DNA of 64,000 nt, taken from assembly GCA_001414345.1 (NCBI GenBank), contig LLCB01000008.1:124001-188000 (forward strand), given 5' to 3'. The notes under the pieces were generated by a model. That model saw nothing but the letters and a program-made list of their open reading frames with translations, made no database searches and was not told where the DNA came from. Numbering within the stretch: the first letter of the stretch is position 1; every line of letters begins with the position of its first letter. Both the position numbers and the translations under genes were made by a program. Positions 1 through 11,785 of this stretch are shown piece after piece. This DNA comes from Hymenoscyphus infarciens. Lineage: Eukaryota; Ascomycota; Leotiomycetes; Helotiales; Helotiaceae.

Positions 1-766
1 TTCTTTATATATATCTAAGATAGATTTCAGATATATATCTATTATATATCTAATCTTAACCTCTCTATCTAACTAGCTACTAAAGCACTACTATAAAAGC
101 ACTACTATAAAAGCACTACTAAAGTATTACTAGTAAACGTTATAAGTATTACTAACGTTATACGCCTTTTCTAAAAATATCTTAGAGATTCTTAGCTCTA
201 ATCTATTACGAAAACGAAAACGAAAACGAAAAACAAAAACGAAGACGAAGACGAAGACGAACTAATTATAAAAAAGAAACTAGTTATTCTTTAAGTTTGA
301 TTTTTTTTATTATTTTTGTTATATTTCGCGAGTTTATCTTATATTATATAGAGTAGAAAAGGGCTTTTTTTCAGAATAGAATAAGTATAGATTAGAGATA
401 GATAGTTAGATATAGCTCTAGTTAGATATAAATAGTTAGATATAAATAGTTAGATATAGATTATTAGATAAAGTATAAATAGTTATTATATAGTTATATA
501 GTAGTACTATACTCTAGAGTAGTAGATAAAGGTTCTTATTAGTATAACTTATAGTTATAAAAGCGATATAAAAAGAGTTATATATTCGTTTATATATACT
601 AAGTAAAGCTAGCTACGATGTCTACTTAAGTAGCTCTTAAGCGAGAAGCACGTATATCTACGTATACTAATCCGAATCGCTATTTACTCTTAAATATATA
701 CTAATACTAGTACTTCTTTAAAATAATAGAAGTTAGTACTCTAAAAATTATTAAAATCTTCTATCT
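1..766. repeat. AT-rich RIP-degraded repeat DNA, left edge
   Basis: No gene is visible. The stretch is very AT-rich and made of short purine or pyrimidine words typical of RIP-mutated repeats. It contains a GAAAAC/GAAGAC simple repeat near 205-262. Positions 537-713 match 15779-15950 in the same orientation (see the dispersed repeat entry). The last five bases, 762-766 (TATCT), are the left target-site duplication of the LTR element that starts at 767. Confidence 0.7.
537..713 (+). repeat. Dispersed repeat, copy 1 (about 175 bp)
   Basis: This segment is nearly identical to 15779-15950, with only scattered transitions between them. The flanking sequences of the two copies differ, so this is a dispersed repeat unit rather than part of one large duplication. 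It has no ORF and does not resemble a tRNA or 5S gene that I can recognise. It could be the conserved tail of a retroelement or a short non-autonomous element. Confidence 0.65.
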
Positions 767-1132
767 TATAACGGCACGAAATACATACTACAGGAGAAGA
801 GGCATATAAGAGTGCGTTCGAGACTGAATAACATGCGTAGATACTAGGCTCTGATACAGAAGAAAAGGCTAAACTGGCCTTTTCTGACTCTAGGAGTAGG
901 CTGCTATATACAAGAGGTTTCGGACGATATAAAAGGGGTACGAAACCGAACAACGACATACGTCGGCTAATACAAAAGCCCGAACCCTACGAAGTACGTC
1001 CGAAAGTCCGGACAGACGTACAGACGTACGTAACCTTCCTAAATTAGACAATGCAAAACAATAACTACTGAAAGCTAATATGTACGGCATATGCCACGTA
1101 ATATCGGCTATATAGGACGGCATGCCGTCACA
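767..1132 (-). repeat. 3' LTR of element copy 1
   Basis: This 366-bp LTR pairs with 3490-3855. On the plus strand it starts TATAACGGCACG (TG mutated to TA) and ends CGTCACA. It contains a CGGCATGCCG palindrome near its end. The adjoining polypurine tract on the complementary strand fixes the orientation. Confidence 0.85.
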
Positions 1133-1849
1133 TCCCCCTCCCTTGAAAAAGACTCGTCCCGAGTCTTCTCTCTCTTATCGTTCAGGGTCGAATCGGGATA
1201 GCGTAAGTGTTGCATTTGTCGTATTTGTCGTAAGCGAGAAGGTAAGGGTCTGAATCGTAGCTGACCCAGTTCGTAGATGCTTTGTTTATTGAAATTGTCG
1301 TAAGCGAGACGTCGAGATGTTGGTTTTGGGTCCGAATCGTAACCGACCCAGTTTGTAGATGCTTGCAAAAGAGACTTCGTTTCCAATCCTTCTATATCAA
1401 AAGCAAGCATTCGCGAAAAGAGTGTAGTCCGATCCTGTCTAGCAGGTCGGAGAAAGTTCAAAGTTCAAAGTTCAAAAAGTTCAAAAAAAGTTCAAAAGTT
1501 CAAAAGTTCAAAACAGAGTCGAAGTCGAATTCAGCGTAGAGTCGGAAGTCGTTCGGTCGAGAGGCAGTGAGAACTCAGCTAAGAGCTCACTTCGAGAGCG
1601 TACCGATTCGTATCCGATTCGAATTCGAAAAAAAGAGTGTAAGTTCGTCTAAACTAAGGTCGGCGGGGACTCAGAGTAAAGTCAGAAATGTCGTAGGCAG
1701 TAATAACTCAGCTAAGAGGTCACTATCCTTTCAAGAGCGTACCGATTCGTATCCAAGTCGAATTCAGATAAAAAAGAACTTCTAGCCCGGCCAGAAGTAA
1801 AAGAAAGTAATAAAAGTAAGAAAGAATATAAAGACTATAAGACTCTAAT

Positions 1850-2075
1850 CAGAGTCGGTAAAAAGACTTAATACCGAATTTGAAATTGCTATCCGAAGTT
1901 CAGGACAACAAAAGGAGTAGTTTCAGCTGGTCAAAAGCGAAGTTATAGCCGAGTTATCGAAGTTGAAACTGTTATCCGAAGTCCAGGATAATAACAGGTG
2001 GGGTTTCGGCTAGTCAAAAGAGTTATTACCGAATTTGAAAATGCTATCCGAGGTTCGAGACAACAAAAGGGGTAC
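1850..2075. repeat. Internal minisatellite, about 3 units (copy 1)
   Basis: Units of about 70-85 bp each contain the words GTTTCRGCTRGTCAAAAG, then TTACCGAA or similar, then CTATCCGAAG, and a terminal GATAATAA or GACAACAAAAGG. About three units are present here. The same units are more numerous in element copies 2 and 3. Confidence 0.7.
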
Positions 2076-3489
2076 AGTTTCGGGTACGACATTTATCAGT
2101 ACTATCGTAGGAACTGTGTTGCTCAGGCCCGTAGGCCGCCTTGTTCCCTTCGAGGTACTTAAGGACTTAATCGTCATCTTCCGATTTCAAAGAAGAGTCG
2201 CTGTCGTATCGTGGGGAGCTCGGAGCTAGATGGAGGGGTATTCTTTTAAACCGGAGTGCTGATTATGAGTAACTCAGCGTTTCGGCGTGTCTCCTTATCT
2301 ATAGCTAAAAGATCGTTCACTATTTTAGCAAAGTTGTAATTCTAGCGTCTCTTAAGCGTAGCAGACGGGTTTCGGAGCTAAGGTGTAATCTTATCCTATA
2401 TATAAAAGAACTATTACTATTCTCTTCGAGTATAGCCGTACTCGAAAAGCGAACGTTTCTTCAGCGTAATCTTCTTCTTAATTCCACTTCTATCTCTTTC
2501 AACCTTTGTACCGGCGGCTAGGACTTGGTCCGTAACCGTAGTCTTTTGAATGTTCGTTAGTAGAGGGAAGTTCAGAGTAGAGTCGGATGATATTCGGTCG
2601 GGATTAACAAAGATAGTAATAACTTAGCTAAGAGCTCGCTTCTAAGTTTTATCCTAATAGAAAGCGTATTTCGACCGATTCGTATCCGATTCGTGGGTTA
2701 GGAAGTGGTAGGAAGGCATTAGAGGCAGCTGCTCGTAGCGGAAAGAGGTATGAATTAAGGCTTGGAAAAGTAAAGGAGGATTTAAACAAGGAGGGTTCGA
2801 AAGAGGGTCGGATCGGTAAGAGTTCGGAGGTGGGATTTTTGACTTCGAAGTTTACTTGTAATTTTGTCCTCTATCTCTTGGTTAACCGATCGTTTTATCT
2901 TTTATATTCTTTTGCCTCTATCTCGTCTGCCTATTATCTGTATATTGTCTGAATTTGGGAAGGTTATCTTTAGAGGCTAAGCCCTTATTGTTTTAGCGTG
3001 TGGTTATAGGTCAGAGAGGGTTTAGAATGTCTTTCGAAAAGGGGGTGGCCCTAGAAGGTGTTTTTCGCTTAACGCCTCGTGGTAGAGCTAGTTCGACATA
3101 ATGTCGATTAGGGGGGGGGGGGGTAAGAGCAGATTCAGAAGCCTTCGCGATGACTTTTGGTAATAGTCGACTTATTTACTAAACCTATATACAGCAGTCC
3201 CTATACAGAGAGGGTTATTAGGATTCTAAACACTTAGCGTATTTAAATCCCGTGACGTGTAAGACACGATTTTTACCAGCTATCTAAAACCGATACTAAA
3301 CCCTGATATTACTAGCTGTCTAGGAGATCTCTAGAATCCCAGCTATTTAAGGATATCGTCGTTCGAGTCCGATTCTAGCCTAAAGCGAAAGGTATATTAT
3401 CCGACTTCGAATTCGAAACAAAAGCAACGATAAGCTCGAAAGAGATATTATAAATGCCGTCACTAGCGAAGAAGAGTTTAGCCTTTTTA

Positions 3490-3855
3490 TATAATAGCAC
3501 GAAATATATACTATAAGAGAAGAGGCATATAGGAGTACGTTCGAGACTAAATAATATACGTAGATACTAGGCTCTAATATAGAAGAAAAGGCTAAACTAG
3601 CCTTTTCTAACTCTAGGAGTAGACTGCTATATATAAGAGGTTTCAGATAATATAAAAGGGGTACAAAACCGAACAACGATATATGTCGGCTAATACAAAA
3701 GCCTGAACCCTACGAAGTACGTCTAAAAGTCTAGATAGACGTACGGACGTACGTAACCTTCCTAAATTAGATAATATAAAACAACAACTACCGAAAGCTA
3801 ATATATACGGTATATGCCACGTAATATCGGCTATATAGGACGGCATGCCGTCACA
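3490..3855 (-). repeat. 5' LTR of element copy 1
   Basis: This is the partner of 767-1132 with the same length, starting TATAATAGCAC and ending CGTCACA. It is followed immediately by TATCT, the right target-site duplication. Confidence 0.85.
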
Positions 3856-3860
3856 TATCT

Positions 3861-4229
3861 AGTCTAACTAATTATAACTCTCTATCTATTATCTTTAACT
3901 AATAAAGAGCTCTTACTACCTCTTATTCCGTTCTATCTATTTTATAAGCTTAATATCTAGCTTATTTATATTAACCTAGATCGAAGTATATACTTCTCTA
4001 TACTAGTAGTTCTCTACTAGGATTATCTTATCGCTGATTATACTCTAGACGTTCGATAGAAATGTCAAAGTTATTACTATCGCTTAAATTAGAAATAAAG
4101 GTTTTAATATCTTTAAGAGTAATAAAAGTATCTAACTCTTAGAATAATACTTCGAAGTCGCTTAGAGGCCTTAAATGCTTTCGAAGTTAGCTACGTCCGC
4201 GTCTCTAGAGCGGTTCTGAAAGACGTTCT
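3861..4229. repeat. AT-rich spacer between two LTR elements
   Basis: About 370 bp of AT-rich sequence separate the two LTR elements. I see no gene or recognisable element. The last five bases before 4230 (GTTCT) are the target-site duplication of the next element. Confidence 0.6.
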
Positions 4230-4572
4230 TATAACAGCACGAAATACACACAACTATAGAAGAGGCATATAGAAGTGCGTTTGGCAGAATGACGTATGTA
4301 GATACTAGGCTCTAATACGAAAGAAAAGGCTAAACTGGCCTTTTCTGACTCTAGGAGAGTAGGCTGCTATATATAAGAGGTTCGGACTATACAAAAGGGT
4401 CTAAAACCGACCAACGACATACGTCGGCTAATACAAAAGCCTGAACCCTACGAAGTACGTCTGAAAGTCCGGACGTACGTAACCTTCCTAAATTAGACAA
4501 TGTAAAACAACAACTACCGAAACACGGCATATACTATATAATCTCGGCTATATAGGACGGCATACCGTTACA
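4230..4572 (-). repeat. 3' LTR of element copy 2
   Basis: This LTR begins TATAACAGCAC and ends CCGTTACA on the plus strand, next to the pyrimidine-rich run that is the complement of the polypurine tract. Confidence 0.83.
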
Positions 4573-5629
4573 TCCCCCTCTCTTAAAAAAGACTCGTCCC
4601 GAGTCTTCTATCTCTTATCGTTTAGAGTCGAATCGAGATAGTATAAGTGTTATAACATTTATTAATTTTGTCGTAAGCGAGAAGGTGGTCTAAATCGTAG
4701 CTAACCCAAGTTCGTAGATGCTTTATTTATCGTAATTTATCGTAAGCGAGACGAGATGTCGAGATGTCGAGTCTAAATCGTAACTGTAGATGCTTATAAA
4801 GAGACTTCGTTTCTAATCCTTTAATATCAAAAGTAAGCATTCGCGTCCGCTAAAAGAGTATAGTCTAATCCGTCTAGTAGGTTGGAAAAAGTTTAAAGTT
4901 CAAAGTTTAAAAGTTTAAAAAGTTCAAAGGTCAGAGGTGAATTCAAAGTAGAGTCGGAAGTCGTTCAGTTAAGAGGCAGTAATAACTCAGTTAAGAGCTC
5001 ACTTCGAGAGCGTACTGATTCGTATCTAATTCGAATTTAAATAAAACATCTAGTCTACCAGATGTAAAAGAAAGTAAATTCGTCTGAACTTAGGTTAGCG
5101 GAAGTTTAAAGTAGAGTTAGATAGTGCTTAGTCGAGATTAACAGCGATAACTTAATTAAGAGCTTACTTCTAAGTTTCATCCTAATAGAGAGCGTATTTC
5201 AACTGATTCGCATCTAATTCGAAAAATTCACTAAAAGAGTATAGGTCTAAAAAAGTTTAAAGTAAAGTTAGAAAAAGTTTAAAAGTCGAAGGCGAATTCA
5301 AAGTAGAGTTAGAGGTCGTTTAGTAGAGAGGTAACGTTGAAGGTAACAGTAATAACTTAGTTAAGAGCTTACTTCGAGAGCGTACTAATTCGTATCTAAT
5401 TCGAATTCGAAAAAAAAAAGAGTATAAGTTCGTCTAAACTAAGGTCGACAGGGACTTAGAGTAAAGTCGGAAATGTCGTAGGTAGTAATAACTTAGCTAA
5501 GAGGTTACTATCTTTTCAAGAGCGTACTAATTTATATCCGAGTTAAATTCAGATGAAAAAGAACTTCTAGCCCTGCTAGAAGTAAAAGAAAGTAAGAAAG
5601 TAAAGACTATAAGACTCTTATAAGAGTCG

Positions 5630-6300
5630 GTGGCGTTTTAGCTAGTCAAAAGCGAAGTTGTTACCGAAGTTTATCGAATTGTCTAATATTCAAGATAATA
5701 AAAAGGGTGGTTTCGGCTAGTTAAAAGAGTTATTACCGAAGTTGTTGTATTTAAAATTCTTATCTAAGTAACCGAGGATAATAAAAGAGGGGGTTTTAGC
5801 TAGTTAAAAGACGAAGTTATTACTAAAGGTTATTAAAGTTTTACTATCTAATTTAGCTAGTTAAAGGAGAGGTTATTACTAAATATTCTCAGAGTTTCGC
5901 TATCTAAAGTTTAAGATAATAAAAGGAGTAGTTTTAGCTAGTTAAATAAACTTAATACCGAATATTATTAAAGTTTAAAATTATTATCCGAAGTCTAGGA
6001 TAATAAGAGAAGAGGCAGTTTTAGCTAGTTAAAAGACTTTATTACTAAATGTTGAAAACGTTGTCTAAAGTCTAAGATAATAAAAGGAGTAGTTTTAGCT
6101 AGTTAAAAGATTTTAATACTAAATATTATTAAAGTTTGAAATTTATTATCCGACGTTTAAGATAATAACAGGTAAGGTTTTAAATAGTTAAAAGACTTAA
6201 TACCGAATTTAAAAATACTGTCTAAAGTTTAAAATAACAAAAGGGGTAGTTTCAGCTAGTTAAATGAACTTTAATACCGAAGTTGTTATATTACCTTGTT
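5630..6300. repeat. Internal minisatellite, about 8 units (copy 2)
   Basis: About eight imperfect units of 70-85 bp, each with TTTTAGCTAGTTAAAAG, then TTAATACCGAA or TTATTACTAAA, and ending near GATAATAAAAGGAG. Units differ from each other by more than RIP transitions, which suggests the array is older than the last RIP cycle. Confidence 0.72.
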
Positions 6301-7579
6301 CTCTTTAAGGTACTTAAGGACTTATTTATAATTATCTTCTAATTTTAAAGAAGAGTCGCTGTTATATCATAGGGAGCTCGAAGCTAGATAAAGGGGTATT
6401 CTAAACTAAAATACTAATATTAAATAATTTTATCGTTTCCGAATATTTAGTACTTTAATATCTCTTCTTATCTAAGGTTATAATTCCAGCGTCTCTTAAA
6501 AGCAGTAGGCGTATTCTAGAGCTAAGAACCTTTCTAATTCTAGTATCTCTCTAAGTATAGCTATACTCGAAAAGTAACCTTTTAAAGTTAGTAAAAGTTT
6601 CTTCAACATATTCTTCTTCTAATTCTATTTCTATCTCTTTTAACTTCTATCTCTTTCAACCTTTATACTAGCAGAGACTCGGTCTATAACCGAGTAATTC
6701 GTATTCTTTTTTATCGTTTACTAGTAGAGGTATTTTTAAAGAAAGTTTAAAGTCGAGTTAGATAATATTTAGTTAGAATTAATAAAGGTAGTAATAACTT
6801 AGCTAAGAGCTCGCTTCTATATTTCGTTCTAATAAAAAGCGTATTTCAACTAATTTATATCTAATTCAAGAGAAGTAGTAGGAAGGTATTAAGAGTAGTA
6901 GTGTCTCTTAAGCAAAAAAGGTCTAAATTAGAGCTTAAAAGTAAAGGAGAGTTAAATAAGAGTTAAATCGAGGAGAGTTTAGAGGTAAGATTTTTAACTT
7001 CGAAGTTTACTTATAATTTTATCCTCTATCTCTTAGCTAATTAATCGTTTTATTCTTTATTTTTATACTACTATCTCTCGTCTATATATCGTCTATATTT
7101 AAAAAGTCCCACTAGTCTCTTTAACTATTGTTATTTCTTTAAGATCTTCTAGATCTTAGTATATAAGTGTGATTTAGAAAGGGTTTAAAGAGTCTTTTAA
7201 AAAGAGAGGTAGTCCTAGAAGGTCGTTTAACGCCTCGTAGCAGAACTGGTTTAGAGAGAAGAGAGGGAGTAAGATTAGATTTAGAAGCCTTTATAATAAC
7301 TATATTACTAAATCTAGGGTTATTAGAAGCCTTAGAAACACTTAGCGTATCTCGCTTTTCTTAATATATACTAAAATACGATTTTTACTAGCTATCTATA
7401 TAGATACTAAACCCTAGTGTTACTAGCTATCTAAGTAGTCTCTAATTACCTAGCTATTTAAGAATACTATTATAATATTCTAAATTAAGAGTAAATCGAC
7501 TTCTAAATAAAGAGTAGTAATAAGCTTAAAGAAGATATTATTAAGGCTATTACTAGTAAAGAAGAGTTTAGCCTTTTTA

Positions 7580-7922
7580 TATAATAATATGAAATATATA
7601 TAACTATAGAAAAGGTATATAAGAGTATGTTTAGTAGAATAATATATATAAATACTAGGCTCTAATATAGAAGAAAAGGCTAAACTAGCCTTTTCTAACT
7701 CTAGGAGAGTAGGCTACTATATATAAGAGGTTCAGACTATATAAAAGAGTCTGAAACCGACCAACGACATACGTCGGCTAATATAAAAGCCTAAACCCTA
7801 CGAAGTACGTCTGAAAGTCTAGACGTATATAACCTTCCTAAATTAGATAATATAAAACAACAACTACTAAAACACGGCATATGCTATATAATCTCGGCTA
7901 TATAGAACGGTATGCCGTCATA
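7580..7922 (-). repeat. 5' LTR of element copy 2
   Basis: Same length as 4230-4572 and followed by GTTCT, the right target-site duplication. Confidence 0.83.
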
Positions 7923-7927
7923 GTTCT

Positions 7928-8879
7928 AGGATATTAGCGTCTTAATAATTTTCTAAATAATAAAGTTAATAATAAGAGAGAGTCTATTATTTAATATCTT
8001 ACCTACTCTAGCACGCTTTCTATCTACTCTAAGGCTCGAGATTTCTCTCTTTTTTATAAGATTATAGTATTAGATTATTTAATAGATTATTTAATAGTAC
8101 TATCTCTAAAACTTCTCTATTCGCTAGTACTATTCTAGAAGTTTTAGAAGTTTTAATAAAGTATAGCTTTATAACTATAGATTAAAACTTTGTAGAAACG
8201 TCTAGTAGTAATATAATATAGTTCTTATTCTTAACTTCGTTATCTTAAGTTTAGATAGTATATAATAGACTTAGAGGTTAAATTAGAGGTTATACTAGAT
8301 CGGTTATATTCTTCTTTTTAGTTAGAAGTTATTATTATTAGAGTTATTAATACTATTGCTTTTATTATCTTTTAGCGTATTCCTCTATATATTTATAATA
8401 GAATCTAAAGACTTTAGTACTAGCTCTATTAACTACTATAGCTTTTAATTCTTCGTCTAACTACCTAGTTTAGTTAATCTTAATAATAGTATTATATAAT
8501 ACCTAAGATATAAGTATTCTATATCTATCTATCTTAACTTATATACCTCTTTTATAAAGTATTTGTTATAACTTAGTATTTATAGATTAGTAGATTTTAG
8601 TAAATTTATTTTAATCTTATCTTTTAAAGTCTACTTAAAATTTATCTTAAAGAAGAAGGTTCTTATACTCTTTTTTAGTATATTTCTCCTTTTATTTAGT
8701 AGTATATATTATCTCTTTTATTAGTATATCTACTATATTATAATAGATATTAAATTTATTAATTAAAAAAAACTTTTTAAGAATTAATAAAGTAACTCTA
8801 AAAGCCTTTAAATATGTTTAAACAATCGTTAGACGGTCTAGAAAGAGACTAAAGCACCTTACGATTATACTAAATAATT
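7928..8879. repeat. AT-rich RIP-degraded DNA, unclassified
   Basis: Nearly 1 kb of AT-rich sequence dense in stops in all frames. I could not recover any retroelement motif here, so it stays unclassified repeat-like DNA. Confidence 0.55.
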
Positions 8880-10365
8880 ATAGTAGTAGTAGTAGTAGGA
8901 AAAAGGAAGGCTTATAAAGAGCCTCTATTCCTCTCTTTAGAGTATTAGTAGCTAACGAAGATAGTATAATAAACTAAGAAGAGTAGAGTATAAAGGAATA
9001 GAAGAGAGTATTAGACTATATAGACGTAATAAAGAAGAGCCTAATTTAAATAATACTTAACTTAGTAATAAAAAAGAAGAGTATTAAAGTAATTATTAAA
9101 GTAGTAGGAAAAGTACTTAAGTATAAGAAAACTAGGAAGAGAGAGAATAATATAATTATATATAGAATTCTATAAGAGAAGCTTACTATTATAGTTAAGA
9201 GGATAGAAGGAATAAAGAAGCGTAGCTTAATATAGATAAAGAGAGCTAGAACTAAGAGACTATAAAGAGGGGTAGTAACTATATTATAAAGAGAATATAT
9301 AGTACTAGCTAAATATACTAAAGAGATTATAGTCTAAGTAATAGAGATAGATAAAGAGAAAGATAAGCTATTACTAAAGGAGGTAATTAGAGCTATAAAT
9401 ATAAGCAAATATAAGATAAGAGTAATAGTAGCTTAAAAGCTTTAGAGTAAGAATATTATTATAAAGTTTAAAAAAGAGAAGTAGGTAGAATACGTATAAG
9501 ATAATAACTAGGTAAAAAAGGTATTTAAATAAGGAATAGTAGTAGTAGTAAGAACGCTTATAGTACTTATAAAAAGAGCTCTAGTAAATATACTTAAGAA
9601 CGAGAGAGGGAGTATACTATAGAGTATCTCTTAAGCCTCTAATATAAGAATACTAAAGATTATATAATAAGGAAATAGATATAAAGAGTATTAGAGATAG
9701 GAGAGACTAGTTTAAAAGAACTATATCTTTAAAATAGTAATAATAGAGAAATTAAGAAGGCTATATATAAGAGGAATACTATAAAAGGTATAATACTTCT
9801 TATATAAAAGATATGTTTTAGAAGTAGTAGTATAAAGGTGCTATAAGTACTAAAAGTAGAGGTATATAGTATACTTTTATAAATAAGATAAGAGGTATAT
9901 CTAGTATATATATAAGAGATATAAAGAGAGTAAGAAAGAGTACTTTAGTAAAAAGGACTTAAAAGAATACCTAGTAAAGTATAGGAATTATAAAAGAGAA
10001 TATCTAGTATTTATAAAGGAGTACTATATAGAAGAGTAATATTATAAGTAGGTAAGAGAATAATATCTTAATAGAATAACTATATTTATAAACTTATAAA
10101 GACTCTTAAAAGAAGGTAAGATAGAGATATCTTATCTATTTACCTTTAGCTAAAAAGAGAGCTTATAAAGCTTAAAAAAGAGGTAGAGATAGAGATCTAT
10201 ATTAGAGAGACTAATAGATATAAATAAAGTAGAATATATAAATAGTAGTAATCTAACTTAGTTTTTAGAGAGGCTAAGAAGCTCTTTTAGTATAATAAGA
10301 GATTTAACTAGAGAAGAAATAGAAGTAATCTAAACCCTACTTATAGAACTACTATAAGTATAATA

Positions 10366-11785
10366 GTAAGAGTTAAGGCTATAGCTAGTAGGCTCTCTAA
10401 GCGAACTCTACTAAATTAACACTTATTACTTAAAAATCTATTATAAATCCAACTTTAAGTCTTTTACCTTAAAACTTATATATATTATTAATAAATAGTA
10501 GCTAATCCTTTTACTTTGATAACATCCTCTAACTTATAAGTTAATTACTTAGTATATTGCCTATAATCACGTAGATCTACTAAATCCTAAAGCCTTTAAA
10601 TCTCTCTAATTAATCCCTCTTTAGAAGTCGGTATAAAAGGTAACTTCTTTAACTCTTCTTTTATCTACTACTAAACCTTCTCTATTACGTTTAAATTAAG
10701 CAAAGAAGGAGGCTAATTAAAGCTATAAATCTTATATTTAAGCTTAGCTAAATAAGTATATCCTTTATATACTTTTAAACTGTCTTCTATAAAGATATAA
10801 TTAGTACTAAGCTTATTAAATAGTAGAAAGATAACTAGTTTAAGAACTTAATCTCTATATACCTAAGAATTTACTCTTTTATAGCCTTATTTCTTCTCTA
10901 GAAAGATAAGAGAGAACTTATAATCCTAGCCGATTATGCTCTAAATTATAACTAATACTCTCTCTAAGCGATATATTAACTAAATATAGTCTAGATACCT
11001 CTTTTTATCTATACGCTATATTACTTAAACCCTCTTACTCTTTCTAAGCGATATATTAACTAAATATAGTCTAGATACCTCTTTTTATCTATACGCTATA
11101 TTACTTAAACCCTCTTACTCTTTCTAAGCTTAAATATATACTTATCTAACTATATAACCTTTCTCTAGTCTCTCTTTTACCTATAAGTAGCTACCTAATC
11201 TAATATCCTCTACTAGTAGTATAATAACGTAAAAGTAAGACGTTTCTTTACTTATATTTAGCTAATAAAGAGTTAAGGATATATAATATATTATTAGTAG
11301 CTAGTATAGCAAAGTTCTTAGTAGATAGTATAAGAAGAAGTAGATAAGTTAAGAGCGTTTTTAACTTATAAAAAAGATATTTAACAAGTAGTATAATTTT
11401 AAGATATAAACTAAAGAATTTAGTAGATATATTATTTAGATAGTAATCTCTTTTAATATTACTTCTCTTTATAGGTTATTTAACTTAAATTAGCCTTATA
11501 GATTCTTTATATAGTAGATTTAGATACCTCTAATTCTTTAAAGATAGTACTCTAGGATTTTCTATCTACTTAGGCTTAGCGTACTCTAGTATACTTTAGT
11601 ATAGGCTAATTCTAGCTAGGCTTGTATATATAAGAGAGAGAGAGTATTCAGTCTACTATCTTTAATTTAAAGAGTTTTAGTTAAAAGGTTAAATTATAGT
11701 AGGTTTTTAAAAAGAGAGTGTTAGAAATTAAGATAGAGGGTTATCTCGCTTAGAGAGGCCTACTAGCTATAGCTCTAACTCTTAC
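10366..11785 (-). mobile_element. Tc1/mariner-type DNA transposon nested in the LINE
   Basis: Inverted arms at about 10366-10430 and 11700-11785 share GTAAGAGTTAAGGCTATAGC-like sequence and further words out to TAACACT. TA dinucleotides (10364-10365 and 11786-11787) flank the ends, as expected for this superfamily. Minus-strand translation gives decayed DDE transposase words at about 10640-10830: YIFIEDSLKVYKGYTYL, then PPSLLNLNVIEKV and KEELKKLPFIPTS. The D in IED and the E in VIEKV are about 33 residues apart. Many tryptophan or glutamine positions are now TAG/TAA. The element sits between ORF1 and ORF2 of the LINE, so it inserted later. Confidence 0.82.
10963..11122. repeat. 80-bp perfect tandem duplication
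   Basis: Two consecutive 80-bp copies starting TCTAAGCGATATATTAAC are identical, lying inside the transposase remnant of the Tc1 element. Perfect identity in such heavily mutated DNA implies that the duplication happened after RIP, or that it is an assembly artefact. Confidence 0.85.

Larger units (their letters stand above)
767..3855 (-). mobile_element. Non-autonomous LTR retrotransposon, copy 1
   Basis: Two 366-bp direct repeats (767-1132 and 3490-3855) bound a 2.36-kb interior, and the element is flanked by a perfect 5-bp duplication TATCT (762-766 and 3856-3860). In element orientation (minus strand) the LTR begins TGTGACGGCATGCCG. A purine tract (complement of 1133-1143, ending AGGGAGGGGGA) lies just inside the left LTR, so that LTR is the 3' one. 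The interior is too short for gag-pol, and no reverse transcriptase or integrase motif is visible. A 117-codon minus-strand frame (1108-1461) runs from the interior into the LTR and may be a remnant of a parental protein tail. This copy is visibly less RIP-mutated than copies 2 and 3, keeping many CG and CA dinucleotides. Confidence 0.88.
4230..7922 (-). mobile_element. Non-autonomous LTR retrotransposon, copy 2
   Basis: A second complete copy. LTRs at 4230-4572 and 7580-7922 (343 bp each) are flanked by a perfect GTTCT duplication (4225-4229 and 7923-7927). A polypurine tract (complement of 4573-4582) lies beside the left LTR, so the element reads on the minus strand. The interior (3.0 kb) aligns by eye with copy 1 but is far more RIP-mutated and longer, mainly because its minisatellite has about eight units instead of three. 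The LTRs lack about 20 bp present in copy 1. Confidence 0.87.

Noticed and set aside
3355..3380. GTTCGAGTCC, resembling a tRNA B box
   Set aside because: No matching A box or cloverleaf arms could be drawn around it, and it lies inside an LTR element interior.
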